A stretch of DNA of 64,000 nt from Apostichopus japonicus (lineage: Eukaryota > Echinodermata > Holothuroidea > Aspidochirotida > Stichopodidae), in contig NC_092577.1 in NCBI RefSeq assembly GCF_037975245.1, forward strand, positions 9,089,013-9,153,012. The letters are read 5' to 3'. Shown piece by piece: positions 25,201 to 37,700 of this stretch; within the stretch, counting starts at the first letter, position 1, and each line of letters starts with the position of its first letter. The notes beneath the pieces were generated by a model. The model was given only the letters and a program-made list of their open reading frames with translations. It was not told the origin of the DNA and searched no databases. The translations under genes were made by a program, and so were the position numbers.

Positions 25201-25345
25201 GTGAACCATGCATAAAATAAATTTGGTAATTTTTAAAACAGGTTCCTGGGTAAATTACTGAACTTCCTGCATTGTCAAATTTAAAGGATTTTTTTAATGC
25301 ATATTTCGTAGAAAGTTATTGATATAGCCTATCCCTGGGTAACTG
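19298..25345. other. long non-coding stretch
   Basis: About 6 kb with no supported gene. It holds a C run at 20811-20820 and a C/A/G/T-alternating stretch around 23900-24125. Open frames at 20125, 20297, 21273 and 22740 lack splice pairs and domain character. It could be an intron if the 19.2-kb donor is real. Confidence 0.45.
24079..24124. repeat. long alternating-base palindrome
   Basis: TAGCTTACATGTGTG at the left pairs exactly with CACACATGTAAGCTA at the right. The centre, GCATGCACACGTGCGCA, alternates purine and pyrimidine. The 46-bp structure could extrude as a cruciform or adopt Z-DNA. The surrounding TGCATGCACATGCAC words extend the same composition. Confidence 0.8.
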
Positions 25346-25800
25346 TAATTTTCGTGGAGCTGGTTGTTTACAGACACTGCAAAGAGCCCAGGGTAAATAT
25401 TGGATCAGGTTTTGAGGCTTTGCGCATGTGTAGTTTAAACTCTCAAGTTCAAACAGGCGTACGATATGCACATACAAATAGTGAATAGTGAACTGTGGAA
25501 TTTAGCAAGAAAAATATAAACCTATGGAGTTGGCGACAGGGAAGTACAAATATAAGTGCTAATGAATGGGGGACTGGGCGGTGAAAATTGATTGAAGGGG
25601 CAGGACAGGCGAACAGAGGTAAAACAGTGAAGCTAGTAAGGTACTTGACCAGCTGCCCTATAGTGTAGAATATATTCGCACAGTATGGGATTGGGAAGTG
25701 ATACGATAGCAACTAGGGCCTAGTAAAAATAAATGCAATTGTTGTTCGATCGGGACCTAATTTTTCAGTAACATTACTGGGTAAGGATACACTTACCCTA
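25346..25800 (+). repeat. dispersed repeat upstream of SET locus A
   Basis: It aligns with 59030-59480 plus 60220-60340 through shared blocks in the same order: AAAGAGCCCAGGGTAAAT, TTTGCGCATGTGTAGTT, GAGTTGGCGA, GCTGCCCTATA / TCTGCCCTATA, AGTGATACGAT, GATC(G/A)GGACC, and AGTAACATTACTG. It ends about 80 bp before the ATG of locus A. It could be an old mobile element or a duplicated upstream region. The frames inside it are not genes. Confidence 0.65.
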
Positions 25801-25880
25801 CAATATTATTACAACACTTGCTTAAAATAATACTTTATGGCACGGTTATGCTTTGATCTCATTGGGGAGAGTACAAAAAA

Positions 25881-26082
25881 ATGGAGACAGCATGGTTTCA
25901 CTCACCCGTTAAATTGCTAATTGCACATCAAAAAGTTACACAAATATTAAAAACCACTGGTAAAAAAATAAACATCAGCTCTGGTCTGGTCTCTGATCCT
26001 CAGGGTTGTCATCTCTGGGAGTGGAAATATTCCTATGATTGTCTTTGCAAATCTAACTTCAAGCCTCAGGTGGCAACTAAAG
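25881..26082 (+). CDS. SET locus A, first coding exon candidate
   Basis: An ATG at 25881 opens a frame that runs without a stop to the donor AAAG|GTATGT at 26082/26083. The peptide begins METAWFHSPVK and ends NFKPQVATK with one base left over. That base joins the next exon to give ...ATK-G-YGV, matching the start of a SET domain ('KG.GVF'), so the phase supports the join. An alternative acceptor, GATCCTCAG|GG at 26003/26004, would make a shorter 79-bp exon in the same frame. Upstream lies the dispersed repeat at 25346-25800. I see no TATA box I would defend. The protein before the SET domain is not recognisable. Confidence 0.45.
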
Positions 26083-27402
26083 GTATGTCTTGAACTAAGT
26101 TAAGCCATCTTGATGCCAAGTTCAAACTTTTGTCTTCAGTATGTTGTCTTAAGTATGACGCCTTATCAAAGCGATGAGCCAAACATTCGATCCGGGTGAT
26201 CCTCCTTTCGCTAGACCGAGCCCAGCAGTAGCCGAACGTCAGGCGATGCGTGCATGGTTGGGTCTATACCTCCAGAAAAAAAAATTAGTGCCTATGTGGA
26301 TGTTTCAGTGCTTTGAAAGTAGTTCTGCTGTTTTAAATCCGCTCTTGCACCATGAAATGTTTATTGCAAAAGCATTATAATTTTATGATATATTTCTAAC
26401 CGATGCAACTTAGATGTCGTGTAAAGAGAAGTTTGGGGCCATTAAAAGAGGCTTTTCACTACTGTACTAACAAAGTTGATAAATGGTTATTTTCAGTCCA
26501 GTTTATTGATGGCGTTATTGTTGAGTCTAAATTTGTCTCAAATACAACAGCACTGGTGTGTATGTTAGTTGAGCTTTTTGAATTATTCACAGTATTTGAC
26601 GAACAGTGTTGTGAATGGTAAAAGTATGTGCTTAAAACATGTTGCATTGCAGTAAATGTATACATGTTGGTCAGGGGTAGTAGATATGTGCGTTGTGCAG
26701 CTGCTCCCTTGAATGTGGGGCTTAATGTAAACTTTCAATTTAATTTGACATGATCCCATGCCAATGATCTGCATAATATTTGGTATGAAGCTATACTTTA
26801 ACAAGAATTTATATAGTACATGTATGGCAAAATCTCATATTAGTGGTGCCACCAATTTAAAATCAGTCAGATAGCCTATGTACTACATGTGTGCTTATAA
26901 ACATGATAATACTGTGCATGAAGGGCACTATGTTAGCATCAGACTCAAATTTATGTTGGTCTTGAAATGTAAATGAGCCCTATCGTTAGGTCTTCCAATA
27001 GTTTATCTTTCCAATATTTTGTAAGCATGATATATTACATAGATTACTTGGTACAAACTAGTAGTTGATAGTGTTAGGTAGGACAACACATTATGTCATT
27101 AGTTATTTAAGTGTTGTTGCACAAGATCATTTTAAATCAGCTACAGGTACAAAAAATAATTGAAAATGGGTCATTCATGTAGGTTTTGTCATATTGCATG
27201 GGTACAAACTATACCGTAAACCTGGAGGTACAATAGATGATTCAAGAATGTCTCCAAATTATTAGGTTGACAGGGCTTTTACTTGTGAATGCCTAAATGT
27301 CAATTACATGTTGTAATCAACTCTCATATTATTGTGAGTACTATGATGGCCAGAAAATGATATTAACTTGACCAACTGTAACTGCATATTTTGTGGTTAC
27401 AG

Positions 27403-27527
27403 GTTATGGAGTATTGCACATAGGAAGTTCATCAAAGGGGAGTTCCTAGTAGAATATTGTGGAGAGCTAATTTCCCACAAGGAAGCTCTGAAGAGGGAAA
27501 AGGTTTACCATGAGGAAAAAGGATGGG
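27403..27527 (+). CDS. SET locus A, SET-domain N-terminal exon, with 1-base break
   Basis: Acceptor TTGTGGTTACAG precedes the exon and GTAGAG follows it. It starts in phase 1 with G-Y-G-V, then needs a one-base shift at a TT (27414-27415) to continue as HRKFIKGEFLVEYCGE, LISHKEALKRE and KVYHEEKG. This is the first half of a SET lysine-methyltransferase domain, closest in pattern to the KMT5A (SETD8)-like group: the GxGVF turn, the GEF(L/V)VEY strand and the KRE.Y helix. The S-adenosylmethionine-binding GxG is present. The second SET half (N-H-S, Y-D-Y-G) is not found downstream on this strand. The missing T may be a real lesion or a homopolymer sequencing error. Confidence 0.7.
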
Positions 27528-27829
27528 GTAGAGTAACTGAGGCCATAGACCCCATTTTGTAATACTGTATTTTAATCATATCTGAAACCTTTGAGGATTG
27601 ATAACATTGAGTATGGCATGATAAAAGTGAAGTGCTTATTATAATGAACTCAACCCCTAAGGCTTTTCCAACCAGTTTCAACTACTGTTTGCCCCTCTCC
27701 TTCTTCATAGCTTTTCAATGCAGTCCTGCTTTTCATCTAATTCCATTATCATAGTTAGCTGCTCTACCCTCTATTACTGTTTTCACCCATCATATTTACT
27801 CAACTGTCTTGAAGGAACTTGAGCAAGTA

Positions 27830-28075
27830 GCATGCGTTATTCTGACTATCTTGTCAGTATATTGTTTTATATAATGCTCTATACCAGCTCTGTCTTCTGC
27901 TTTGAATTTTAGCTGTAACAAGTAATGAGGAGAGTCATGGAGATGAAGATCATGTCCCTGTTTGCAAACTTCACAACACTTCAAAGGGTCAACAAGGTAT
28001 GGATTGCAATCTCTGCCATTTGCATTGAAACCACAATTAATAGAACACATATACAGGAGAGAAGTAGATGAATAT
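27830..28075 (+). repeat. local duplication unit, copy 1 (exon plus flanks)
   Basis: It aligns closely with 29755-29995 over the exon and about 80 bp of intron on each side, for example TTATTCTGACTATCTTG and CCAGCTCTGTCTTCTGC upstream and GTATGGA(T/C)TGCAATCTCT downstream. The copies are about 1.93 kb apart in the same orientation. Similarity fades after about 28040. Confidence 0.85.
27913..27996 (+). CDS. SET locus A, acidic exon copy a (84 bp)
   Basis: TTTGAATTTTAG precedes it and GTATGGA follows. Entered in phase 1 it encodes VTSNEESHGDEDHVPVC then KLHNTSKGQQ, and it leaves in phase 1. The 84-bp length keeps the frame whether included, skipped or swapped. It is an acidic, probably disordered linker with a single Cys. 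The phase matches the end of the SET exon (TGG G|). It has a near-identical partner at 29844-29927, which makes alternative or mutually exclusive use possible. Confidence 0.6.
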
Positions 28076-29754
28076 GTCTAACACCTTGTAACTTGCTTAT
28101 TCTTATTTCACACATATAGTAATTTTTAGAGCAACTATGTTTTTGAAGTGCTTCTTTCATTTTTTCATTTCATTTATATTGTTTTATATAACATAAGTAT
28201 GATATAACAACATAGGAGATAAGAACCAAAACCTGTGAAAGGAAGTGTACTAAAAACCCTATGGGGCTTGTTGAGTAGTGACACTCCCTGACAAAATACA
28301 GTTCACTTAACAACTTTACTACTTATCAGAGGTATAAGCATGTAGTTTTATCCACCGACAACACCTAATGGGCAATTAGCATTGCTTTTTTTTTTATTAG
28401 GACTTTCACTTCCAACCTGCTTTACTTGTGCTCTGAAACTTCTATTTTTTGTTTAGACCTGTGTGAGGCTGTATGCGTGGTGGGATTCTGTGTTACTGTA
28501 AGGGGGAAAACTGAACATAGGTTTTGATCTCATCTGTCAAAAGGAAACAAACAAATTGTTTGAGCTGTTGCATGGTGGTTTAGAGAGCTGTTTATCGATG
28601 GTACTTGTACCTGTGGTACAGTAGGTCCGTCTCAGTGTGGGGCTGTGAGATTTGTACAATAACTTTCGAGAGCTATATTCCTGCAGCAATGAGTGTTTTG
28701 TTGATTTGTACAATGAACAGACCTATTCAAGACAGATTCATGCGCATGGTGTGAATAGTCAACTGGAGGCAGTCCGTCCTTTTTTTTTGGACATGTGAGA
28801 ATAGGTTAAGTACAAAGGAGATTCTTCCATATTCACGCAGCAACCTAGTATACATTGAATAGCTGAACAGATTTTAAACTTTCAACAGCTTCATATCAAG
28901 TACACTACACACTTAAAAAGTTATTGATAATTGATTTGGAAAATCTGGACTTGTTCCAGTGGAACATTACACAGACCAGAGATGTGTGAGCAAGGGCCAC
29001 AATAGATTTGATAAAAACAAAAAGATGCACTTGCAGAAAAATCTTAGAGTGTAAAATTTCTTTTTGTATTTCTTAACGGGAAGCACAATTTTACAGGTAT
29101 GAAAGAATATTATTAAAATGAGAGCATTTCAGGTTTATATTCATTATATGCTGTAGGCTGTCACTTGTCTGAAGCATTTTGCATGTGTATGTCTACATGC
29201 ATCTATTACTGTGTACATGATACATACTGTAATGCTTTGTTGAATTTGTATTGAGCAATTGTACCATCATTATTCATTAAATTGGACCAGTGGAATCAAT
29301 TGCCTTTACCTTTGACTTAAGCCAACATTCCACCATGAAGCTCCAATGTGAATTATCCACATTTTTAATATTCTTTTCATTAAAATATTTCAACTTGTGA
29401 TATGATCATTGCATTTGGAATGTCTTTATTCATTTGGAAATTAATTGAATGAAGAATGTTATGTCATGGATATGGCTAACCCATGTTGGAAAAAATTGGG
29501 GGAGAGGTGGAGACAAATCAAGGTATTATGGGTGCTATTATAATTACACCATATATTCCACTCAATTGTTACAGCAAATTGAATGCATTGTTAAGGAAAG
29601 TAAGATTTACCTGTTTACACCTATGTGCAACAGCTGGTCTTGACATGGCATATCAATTGATAAACAATCACATGACAAAGTTCTGCTGTATTGGGCATAT
29701 TTGCTAAATATTGAAATGAAAACATAAAATTGATATTGATCATAAATATATGAG

Positions 29755-29995
29755 CAAATAACATGCATTATTCTGACTATCTTGCCAGTATATTGTTTTA
29801 TATAATGCTGTAAACCAGCTCTGTCTTCTGCTTTGAATTTTAGCTGTAACAACTAATGAGGAGAGTGATGGAGATGAAGATCATATCCCTGTTTGCAACC
29901 GTCGCAACACTTCAAAGGGTCAAAAAGGTATGGACTGCAATCTCTACCATTTGCATTAAAGCAAAAATTTATACTACAATATTTATAGGAGGGAT
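29755..29995 (+). repeat. local duplication unit, copy 2 (exon plus flanks)
   Basis: Second copy of 27830-28075, with conserved branch/acceptor region and donor. The minus-strand open frames over both copies (LQLKFKAEDRAG...) are shadows of this duplication. Confidence 0.85.
29844..29927 (+). CDS. SET locus A, acidic exon copy b (84 bp)
   Basis: Same acceptor (TTTGAATTTTAG) and donor (GTATGGA) context, same phase 1-1 and same length as copy a. It encodes VTTNEESDGDEDHIPVC then NRRNTSKGQK. The differences from copy a cluster at SH/SD and KLH/NRR, with the frame and NTSKGQ kept. Joined to 30808 in phase 1 it continues VRKYTIW. Retention of frame and splice sites in both copies argues that both were under constraint after duplication, though this is an inference from one genome. 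Confidence 0.6.
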
Positions 29996-30807
29996 AGAAG
30001 TATTTATGTTAATTCCTTTTATGTTTACTCAATTATTTTTAGATCACACATCATTTCAGCACATGCAAAGTATATTTTAGCAGTGCTGCTCATTAGGTTT
30101 TAGTCTTCCACTGCTAACAACTGATAGGCAATGACTGGTGGTTGTTTGTTGTATGGACATTCAATCCCAATCTGGTGCTCTGAAATTGTTATTTTGAAAC
30201 ACTGTGAACATAGTTTACCATCATATGGTTCTCTACACATAGTGATATAAGGATAAAGATTTGGCCAAATCTCACTGGTTACCAGACTACCAGTTGTACT
30301 TCATTCTTACCCACCGATGCCAAAATTATTGTTTGTTTGGGCATCTTGACCAATCAACCCCAAAGTGGTTGTGGTACACAGTACCAGGGATGGTTTGTCA
30401 AGAGGAATTTTCCTACACATTCAATTCTAGCAAATAGATATTACTCTAGACTCCACCCCAACTCTAATTGTGGTCTGCTGAAGATCACTTAAATATGGGT
30501 CCGTGTCTGTTCAGTGTCTCTCTTTGTGGGGACAGATGAAGCACTTGTGCATTGTGATATCATAATATCAAAGCTGAATGCTTTTGCATGAATTTGGGCA
30601 ATTTTAGTAAGCATGACATTTTAGTTATAGAAAGTGCTTCCATGTGTAGAGATGCCTGTTCATGGAAGTGCAGGAGAGTATAGATTGTATCAAGGGTCAC
30701 TTGTACGTCAGTTCAAAATAGTTTGTGTTTTTTGTAAGTTTTCACTGTGATTTACTAGTACTGAGTACCTTCTACTATTTGATGTGATATGATATTATTT
30801 CTTACAG

Positions 30808-30880
30808 TAAGGAAGTATACCATATGGAAAAAGAGCCACGAGAAGAAAATACATCACAGGAACCTCAAAGACGATGCAAG
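30808..30880 (+). CDS. SET locus A, basic exon candidate
   Basis: ATTTCTTACAG precedes it and GTAGAAA follows, a weaker donor. Entered in phase 1 after the acidic exon it reads VRKYTIWKKSHEKKIHHRN then LKDDA and leaves in phase 2. The peptide is strongly basic. The phase agreement with both neighbours is the main support. I do not recognise the sequence. Confidence 0.45.
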
Positions 30881-32203
30881 GTAGAAAAATCTGCTTAAAT
30901 CACAGGAAGTCTTGACAAACCTTCCATTAATTGTGGATCCATGTTTGATTTTAGTATTAGTTAATTATTTATTTATTTATTTGTTTGCCACAAAAGTACA
31001 AAGTGGAGGGAAGTCTTCCATAAAGCTTAAAAGCATAACAATGTGGAAGACTACTGTATATGGCACATAAAATGGCACATAAATGTCAGTAACTGGAACC
31101 TCAATTAATGGAATGGACCATTTACTTTTAATCATTCATTCCAGCATTCCACTTACTAAAACCATGAGTTTCAATTTGTAATCATGTGTATTAGGCATAT
31201 TAGTCACAAGCTAGACAGTAAAAAGTTCAATAACAAGAACTTTGTTGACAACTGTGTCTACTATATATGTATACCATCCTATCATAATTATGGTTAGCCA
31301 GGCACAATACTGTTGACTACTGCATGTATCTGTATGTTAGAGTAAGCTAGTTTTCAGTAGCAACAATATTCCATGTGGGGTTCAGTGACATCACTGTATA
31401 GTTCATACAGTATTTTTAATAATCTGTCAAAATTCTCAGAACAGGTCAGTGTTTCACCTTTTTTTTTTTTTTGGGGGGGGGGGTGGATATACATACTAAG
31501 AGCCTTTGCCAACATAGGCTAACTTCTCAAGCCCATTCCTTTTCAAAATTTAATCTCTCGCTCTCACTACAGAAGGAAACTTGCAAGAGAGATTTGTCAG
31601 ATGAGTCTCAATCAGATATTTTAGCACCCATGTTGTTATTATTCTGGTAAACAAATGTGTCAAATTATCCCTATTTTACCCTGAAATGTGCATGATCAGA
31701 TGATTTGTGGACATTTGTGTTGATATTAATTATTGGCATGTATTGAAACATAATGGTTAGCCTGTTATAATACTTAATTGAGCTATTTTACATGAATATT
31801 AGGTCAAATGTCGTTTTTGCTTAAACTATTCTGCACCAAATGCTTCTTACCTAACATGGCCGATGAAGTAGTGGCTCTTCTACGATGTTAAAGAACGAGG
31901 TCATCTACGAGTCTTTTCTGATAACATATGTAAAAATTAAGTATAGTGTGGAAAACCACTTGAATTTAACTGTTAAATATTCATATGAATAATGATATAC
32001 AATTGATCATATGGGAAAGGACATTATGTCATCAATTATTCATGAGTTGTGCAGTGTTTTTACTAGGATGTTAGAAATGGGGGATTGCCTCAGTCAGTTT
32101 TTTTTAATTTGACGGCTGGGGTAGGGGGTGATTTTCCCAATTTTTTTTTATTTGTATATTAAGAAGTCGCTAATACTTTGCTGATGTTTCTTTTTGCACC
32201 TAG

Positions 32204-32321
32204 ATCAAAAAAAGATAATGACTTCCTAAAGACACAGGGCGAAGATGTCCCATACAACTGGTTTATTGGCAAATGCCAGAAGCTGGCAGAGAAAAGAATG
32301 TTAAGTATGTTGGCAGATTAA
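32204..32321 (+). CDS. SET locus A, terminal exon candidate
   Basis: TTTTTGCACCTAG precedes it. Entered in phase 2 it reads SKKDNDFLKTQGEDVPYNW then FIGKCQKLAEKRM and ends at TAA (32319-32321). The agreement of three successive phases (1, 2, stop) from independent splice sites makes chance less likely, but the family is unknown to me. An alternative acceptor at 31572/31573 gives a short frame that stops quickly. No poly(A) signal is assigned. Confidence 0.4.
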
Positions 32322-34717
32322 TTTAATCTTGTGTGTTGATCCTGTAAAATATTACAAAGATTTAAAGTTATAGTCTCAGAAAAACAACCAATTAGTGAGA
32401 GAAGAAATTAGTGAGATGATCTTCCTATTTTTTTTTGGAAAACTGGAGAAGTATGTCATATTATCGACACCAATTCAAAATTACCAACCACTAACACAAA
32501 GTAATTACAGTAGGGTGAAACTGAACCACTGTATTCATGTACATTATTTGTTTTTTTCAAATTGATAAGCGTTATTCATGTTCTTTATAGTTTGGGAAAA
32601 CTGTTAAGCAATTTGGTTCAGCCATGATTGAACAGGTCTCCTATTAAAACAGAATAGTAACACAAAATGATATTTGATTTGCTTAGGTTGTACATTTTCA
32701 ATAGCATACAAATGGAATGTTGTTACAACTTCAAATTACAAATCAAGCAATCCCTGCATAGATCATGCTACCCCTGACTAGATGTCCCTTTTTGCAAATG
32801 AAAAAGAACTTACCTATACTACAAACTAGTATTCCAAATTAAGTGTATGTTAATTGAACCTGAAGCCCTGTAATACCATGTGATTGCAGAGAAAAGAGAG
32901 TTACTGTACCTGGCTAAGGAGTATTAAGCCATGTCACATCATTATAAATTCTTGTTCCAAATTAATAAAATGTCAATATCCTGCACTTTTCCATTTATGG
33001 GGGACAGTATCATCTCAATAATAATTTATGAACAGTTTGCACCAGAGAGAAATAAGCCAGATACAGCTAAATTGTAAACACAATGTCATATTTCATATTT
33101 GATCATATTAAGTTAATGATCCTTATTGCCTTTTATCTACAAAACTTCATTATTAGGGCATTGGAACTCCCTTTTACACCAATTTGCATTCAGGTTTATA
33201 TTACAAATTTGATGAGTTGTATTGAATTTAAATAATTTTTTACTTCAATTTAAAAATGTATTGCATATTATAACTGAATTGATGCTCTTTTTCTGTTTTT
33301 ATAATTTCAAAACCTTTACTATACACTGAACCAAAAGCCCGAATTGGAATCTTCTACTAAAGCAGATAGATTTTCAAAGTAGTTTATAATTGACTTCTCT
33401 TAAAATATGTGTTACAACTGCCAGTAGTTAATCTCATATGTACAGTATAGTATTTGCATTTGCTTCTGATGTCAGTTAGACTGTTCTCGTACTTGGTGAG
33501 TAGATGGTTGAGTAGATGAACCCACATTGCATTTGGCGCTCATTTCAAAAAGAATAATGAGGTTATGGAAAGTACAATAATACTGCAACTGGAAGTTGAT
33601 GTGTGAAGTTGTTGACTAGTGACTGGTTGATGTGTATTAAATTTGACATTACCCACAATACTGCATAGGGGCATGTACATGGTTGAGGGTAAGTAAGTAA
33701 AGGTAAAGTTATGCAGTTTAATTTAGAACCCAAGTTTTTAGCTGGTTGTCATTTCCACATAATTGCACTAGAAACCTGATGATAAAGTGCTACATTTAGC
33801 AGGTTTTAGTCTGTTATTGTGTTGACACCAAAACAGAGCCCATAATAATGCATTCCTAACTGATATACTGCTAATGCTAAACACCTAGTTCTACAACACC
33901 TTTACAAATTATACATACAGAATATTGTTTTCACATGTTGTGAAGAGAGTATATAAATATGCATTGGAAATCAATGAAATTCTTCAATGTCTGCATCTAA
34001 TGAAAAAAATATGCATTATTTTCTGTGGTTCATATTGCATCTTCTTTCAATAACAGTAATGCCAGTATGAGCGTTTAACAAGTGTTGCTTGTAAACCAGT
34101 TGTAGGCTGACAAGTATTCTCCTGTGCAATCATGATCTGTTCCACTGCACATGATCATGCAACATAAATGGTACAACAAACACATGTGTTTAGGATGCTG
34201 ATGTATGAACCAATAATTAGAAACTAAACTAACACTTGACTGCATTTTGCCTTGAATTTCATGACATTATACCTTTAATATTAAAAAATGCCAGGATGAT
34301 ACTTCCGAAGCTCACAAAGTCACATACTTTTGTGGATGATAAGGATTGCAGTATTGGCTGATGCTGCACAATTGGAGAATTATTGGTTGGCAAAATTGAG
34401 ACAAGTTGAATATTTCAGTAAGCGATATAAGAGCCCTGATTTCACAAATGTTGTATTGTACTGAAGGTCATTACTTTGTAAGCAAAGTTTATGTTGGTTT
34501 TGGACTTTTACAGTATTATTATTTAATACCATAAATATGAATATATTGGCTAACAAACGTTCAAATATTGTATTGACTCTGTTATGAATTTAAAAATATA
34601 TTTCCGAAAGTGCTGAAGCTGAACAAAACTTTGTTATATCCTATCTTTAAGTAAACCTTGCATGTATATATATAATTATAGATATAACATTTTGGGTGAA
34701 AAGAAGTTTGGGTGGAG
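32322..34717. other. non-coding stretch, no gene seen
   Basis: About 2.4 kb of AT-rich sequence between the last exon candidate of locus A and satellite A. No frame over 60 codons and no repeat structure seen. Confidence 0.55.
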
Positions 34718-37700
34718 ATGATTGGGGATGGGCATTTTGGGGGTCTACTGGCAGGGGTACCCCACTAATATAAATTACTGGAATTGCCCATCCCTTACAT
34801 ATAGAGTCCTGCCAATTATTTTCCGTGCATTATGAGCAGACCTAGGTCAATGAGGGGATGGGCTTTTTGGGGGTCTACTGGCACGTGTACCCCTCTAATA
34901 GAAATTTCTAGAAATGCCCAAACCTTACATATGAGTGATACCTATCATTTTTCAGTAGGTATCAACTGGTTACCTTATGAGCCGACCTAGGTCAATGAGG
35001 GGATGGGCTTTTTGGGGGTCTACTGGCAGGGGTATCCCACTAATATAAATTACTGGAATTGCCCATCCCTTACATATAGAGTCCTGCTAATTATTTTTCG
35101 GTAGTTTTTAACTGGATACTTCATGAGCTGACCTAGGTCAATTAGGGGATTGGCTTTTTGGGGGTCTACTGGCACGTGTATCCCACTAATAGAAATTTCT
35201 GGAAATGCCCAAACTTTACATATGAAGTGATACCTATCATTTTCCAGTAGGTTTCAACTGGTTACATCCTGAGCTCACCTAGGTCAATGAGGGGATTGGC
35301 ATTTTGGGGGTCTACTTGCAGGGGTACCCCACTAATAGAAATTTCTGGAAATGCCCATCCCTTACATATGAGTGATACCTATCATTTTCCAGTAGTTATC
35401 AACTGGTTACCTTATGAGCCGACCTAGGTCAATGAGGGGATGGGCTTTTTGGGGGTCTACTGGCAGGGGTACCCCACTAATATAAATTACTGGAATTGCC
35501 CATCCCTTACATATAGAGTCCTGCTAATTATTTTTCGGTAGTTTTTAACTGGATACTTCATGAGCTGACCTAGGTCAATGAGGGGATGGGCTTTTTGGGG
35601 GTCTACTGGCATGTGTATCCCACTAATAGAAATTTCTGGAAATGCCCAAACCTTACATATGAAGTGATACCTATCAGTTTCCAGTAGGTTTCAACTGGTT
35701 ACATCATGAGCTCACCTAGGTCAATGAGAGGATTGGCATATTGGGGGTCTACTTGCAGGGGTACCCCACTAATAGAAATTTCTGGAAATGCCCATCCCTT
35801 ACATATGAGTGATACCTATCATTTTCCAGTAGGTATCAACTGGTTACCTTATGAGCCGACCTAGGTCAATGAGGGGATGGGCTTTTTGGGGGTCTACTGG
35901 CAGGGGTACCCCACTAATATAAATTACTGGAATTGCCCATCCCTTACATATAGAGTCCTGCTAATTATTTTTCGGTAGTTTTTAACTGGATACTTCATGA
36001 GCTGACCTAGGTCAATGAGGGGATGGGCTTTTTGGGGGTCTACTGGCACGTGTATCCCACTAATAGAAATTTCTGGAAATGCCCAAACCTTACATATGAA
36101 GTGATACCTATCATTTTCCAGTAGGTTTCAACTGGTTACATCATGAGCACACCTAGGTCAATGAGGGGGATTGGCATTTTGGGGGTCTACTTGCAGGGGT
36201 ACCCCACTAATACAAATTACTGGAATTGCCCATCCCTTACATATAGAGTCCTGCTAATTATTTTTCGGTAGTTTTTAACTGGATACTTCATCAGCTGACC
36301 TAGGTCAATGAGGGGATGGGCTTTTTGGGGGTCTACTGGCACGTGTATCCCACTAATAGAAATTTCTGGAAATGCCCAAACCTTACATATGAAGTGATAC
36401 CTATCATTTTCCAGTAGGTTTCAACTGGTTACTTCATGAGCTCACCTAGGTCAATGAGGGGATGGGCATTTTGGGGGTCTACTGGCAGGGGTACCCACCA
36501 ATTAAAATGACTGGAAATGCCCAAACCTTACATATGAGTGATACCTATCATTTTTCAGTAGGTATCAACTGGTTACCTTATGAGCCGACCTAGGTCAATG
36601 AGGGGATGGGCTTTTTGGGGGTCTACTGGCAGGGGTACCCCACTAATATAAATTACTGGAATTGCCCATCCCTTACATATAGAGTCCTGTTAATTATTTT
36701 TCGGTAGTTTTTAACTGGATACTTCATGAGCAGACCTAGGTCAATGAGGGGATTGGCTTTTTGGGGGTCTACTGGCATGTGTATCCCACTAATAGAAATT
36801 TCTGGAAATGCCCAAACCTTACATATGAAGTGATACCTATCAGTTTCCAGTAGGTTTCAACTGGTTACATCATGAGCTCACCTAGGTCAATGAGAGGATT
36901 GGCATTTTGGGGGTCTACTTGCAGGGGTACCCCACTAATAGAAATTTCTGGAAATGCCCATCCCTTACATATGAGTGATACCTATCATTTTCCAGTAGGT
37001 ATCAACTGGTTACCTTATGAGCCGACCTAGGTCAATGAGGGGATGGGCTTTTTGGGGGTCTACTGGCAGGGGTACCCCACTAATATAAATTACTGGAATT
37101 GCCCATCCCTTACATATAGAGTCCTGCTAATTATTTTTCGGTAGTTTTTAACTGGATACTTCATGAGCTGACCTAGGTCAATGAGGGGATGGGCTTTTTG
37201 GGGGTCTACTGGCACGTGTATCCCACTAATAGAAATTTCTGGAAATGCCCAAACCTTACATATGAAGTGATACCTATCATTTTCCAGTAGGTTTCAACTG
37301 GTTACATCATGAGCACACCTAGGTCAATGAGGGGGATTGGCATTTTGGGGGTCTACTTGCAGGGGTACCCCACTAATACAAATTACTGGAATTGCCCATC
37401 CCTCACATATAGAGTCCTGCTAATTATTTTCCAGTAGTTTTCAACTGGTTACTTCATGAGCTCACCTAGGTCAATGAGGGGATGGGCATTTTGGGGGTCT
37501 ACTGGCAGGGGTACCCACCAATTAAAATGACTGGAAATGCCCAAACCTTACATATGAGTGATACCTATCATTTTTCAGTAGGTATCAACTGGTTACCTTA
37601 TGAGCCGACCTAGGTCAATGAGGGGATGGGCTTTTTGGGGGTCTACTGGCAGGGGTACCCCACTAATATAAATTACTTGAATTGCCCATCCCTTACATAT

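Noticed and set aside
27796-28050. Minus frame MCSINCGFNANG... and its relative at 29607-29852
   Set aside because: Both are antisense shadows of the duplicated 84-bp exon region.
31573-31627. Exon after the acceptor CTCTCACTACAG
   Set aside because: The phase-compatible frame stops after 17 codons and has no donor; the acceptor at 32203 gives a better continuation.
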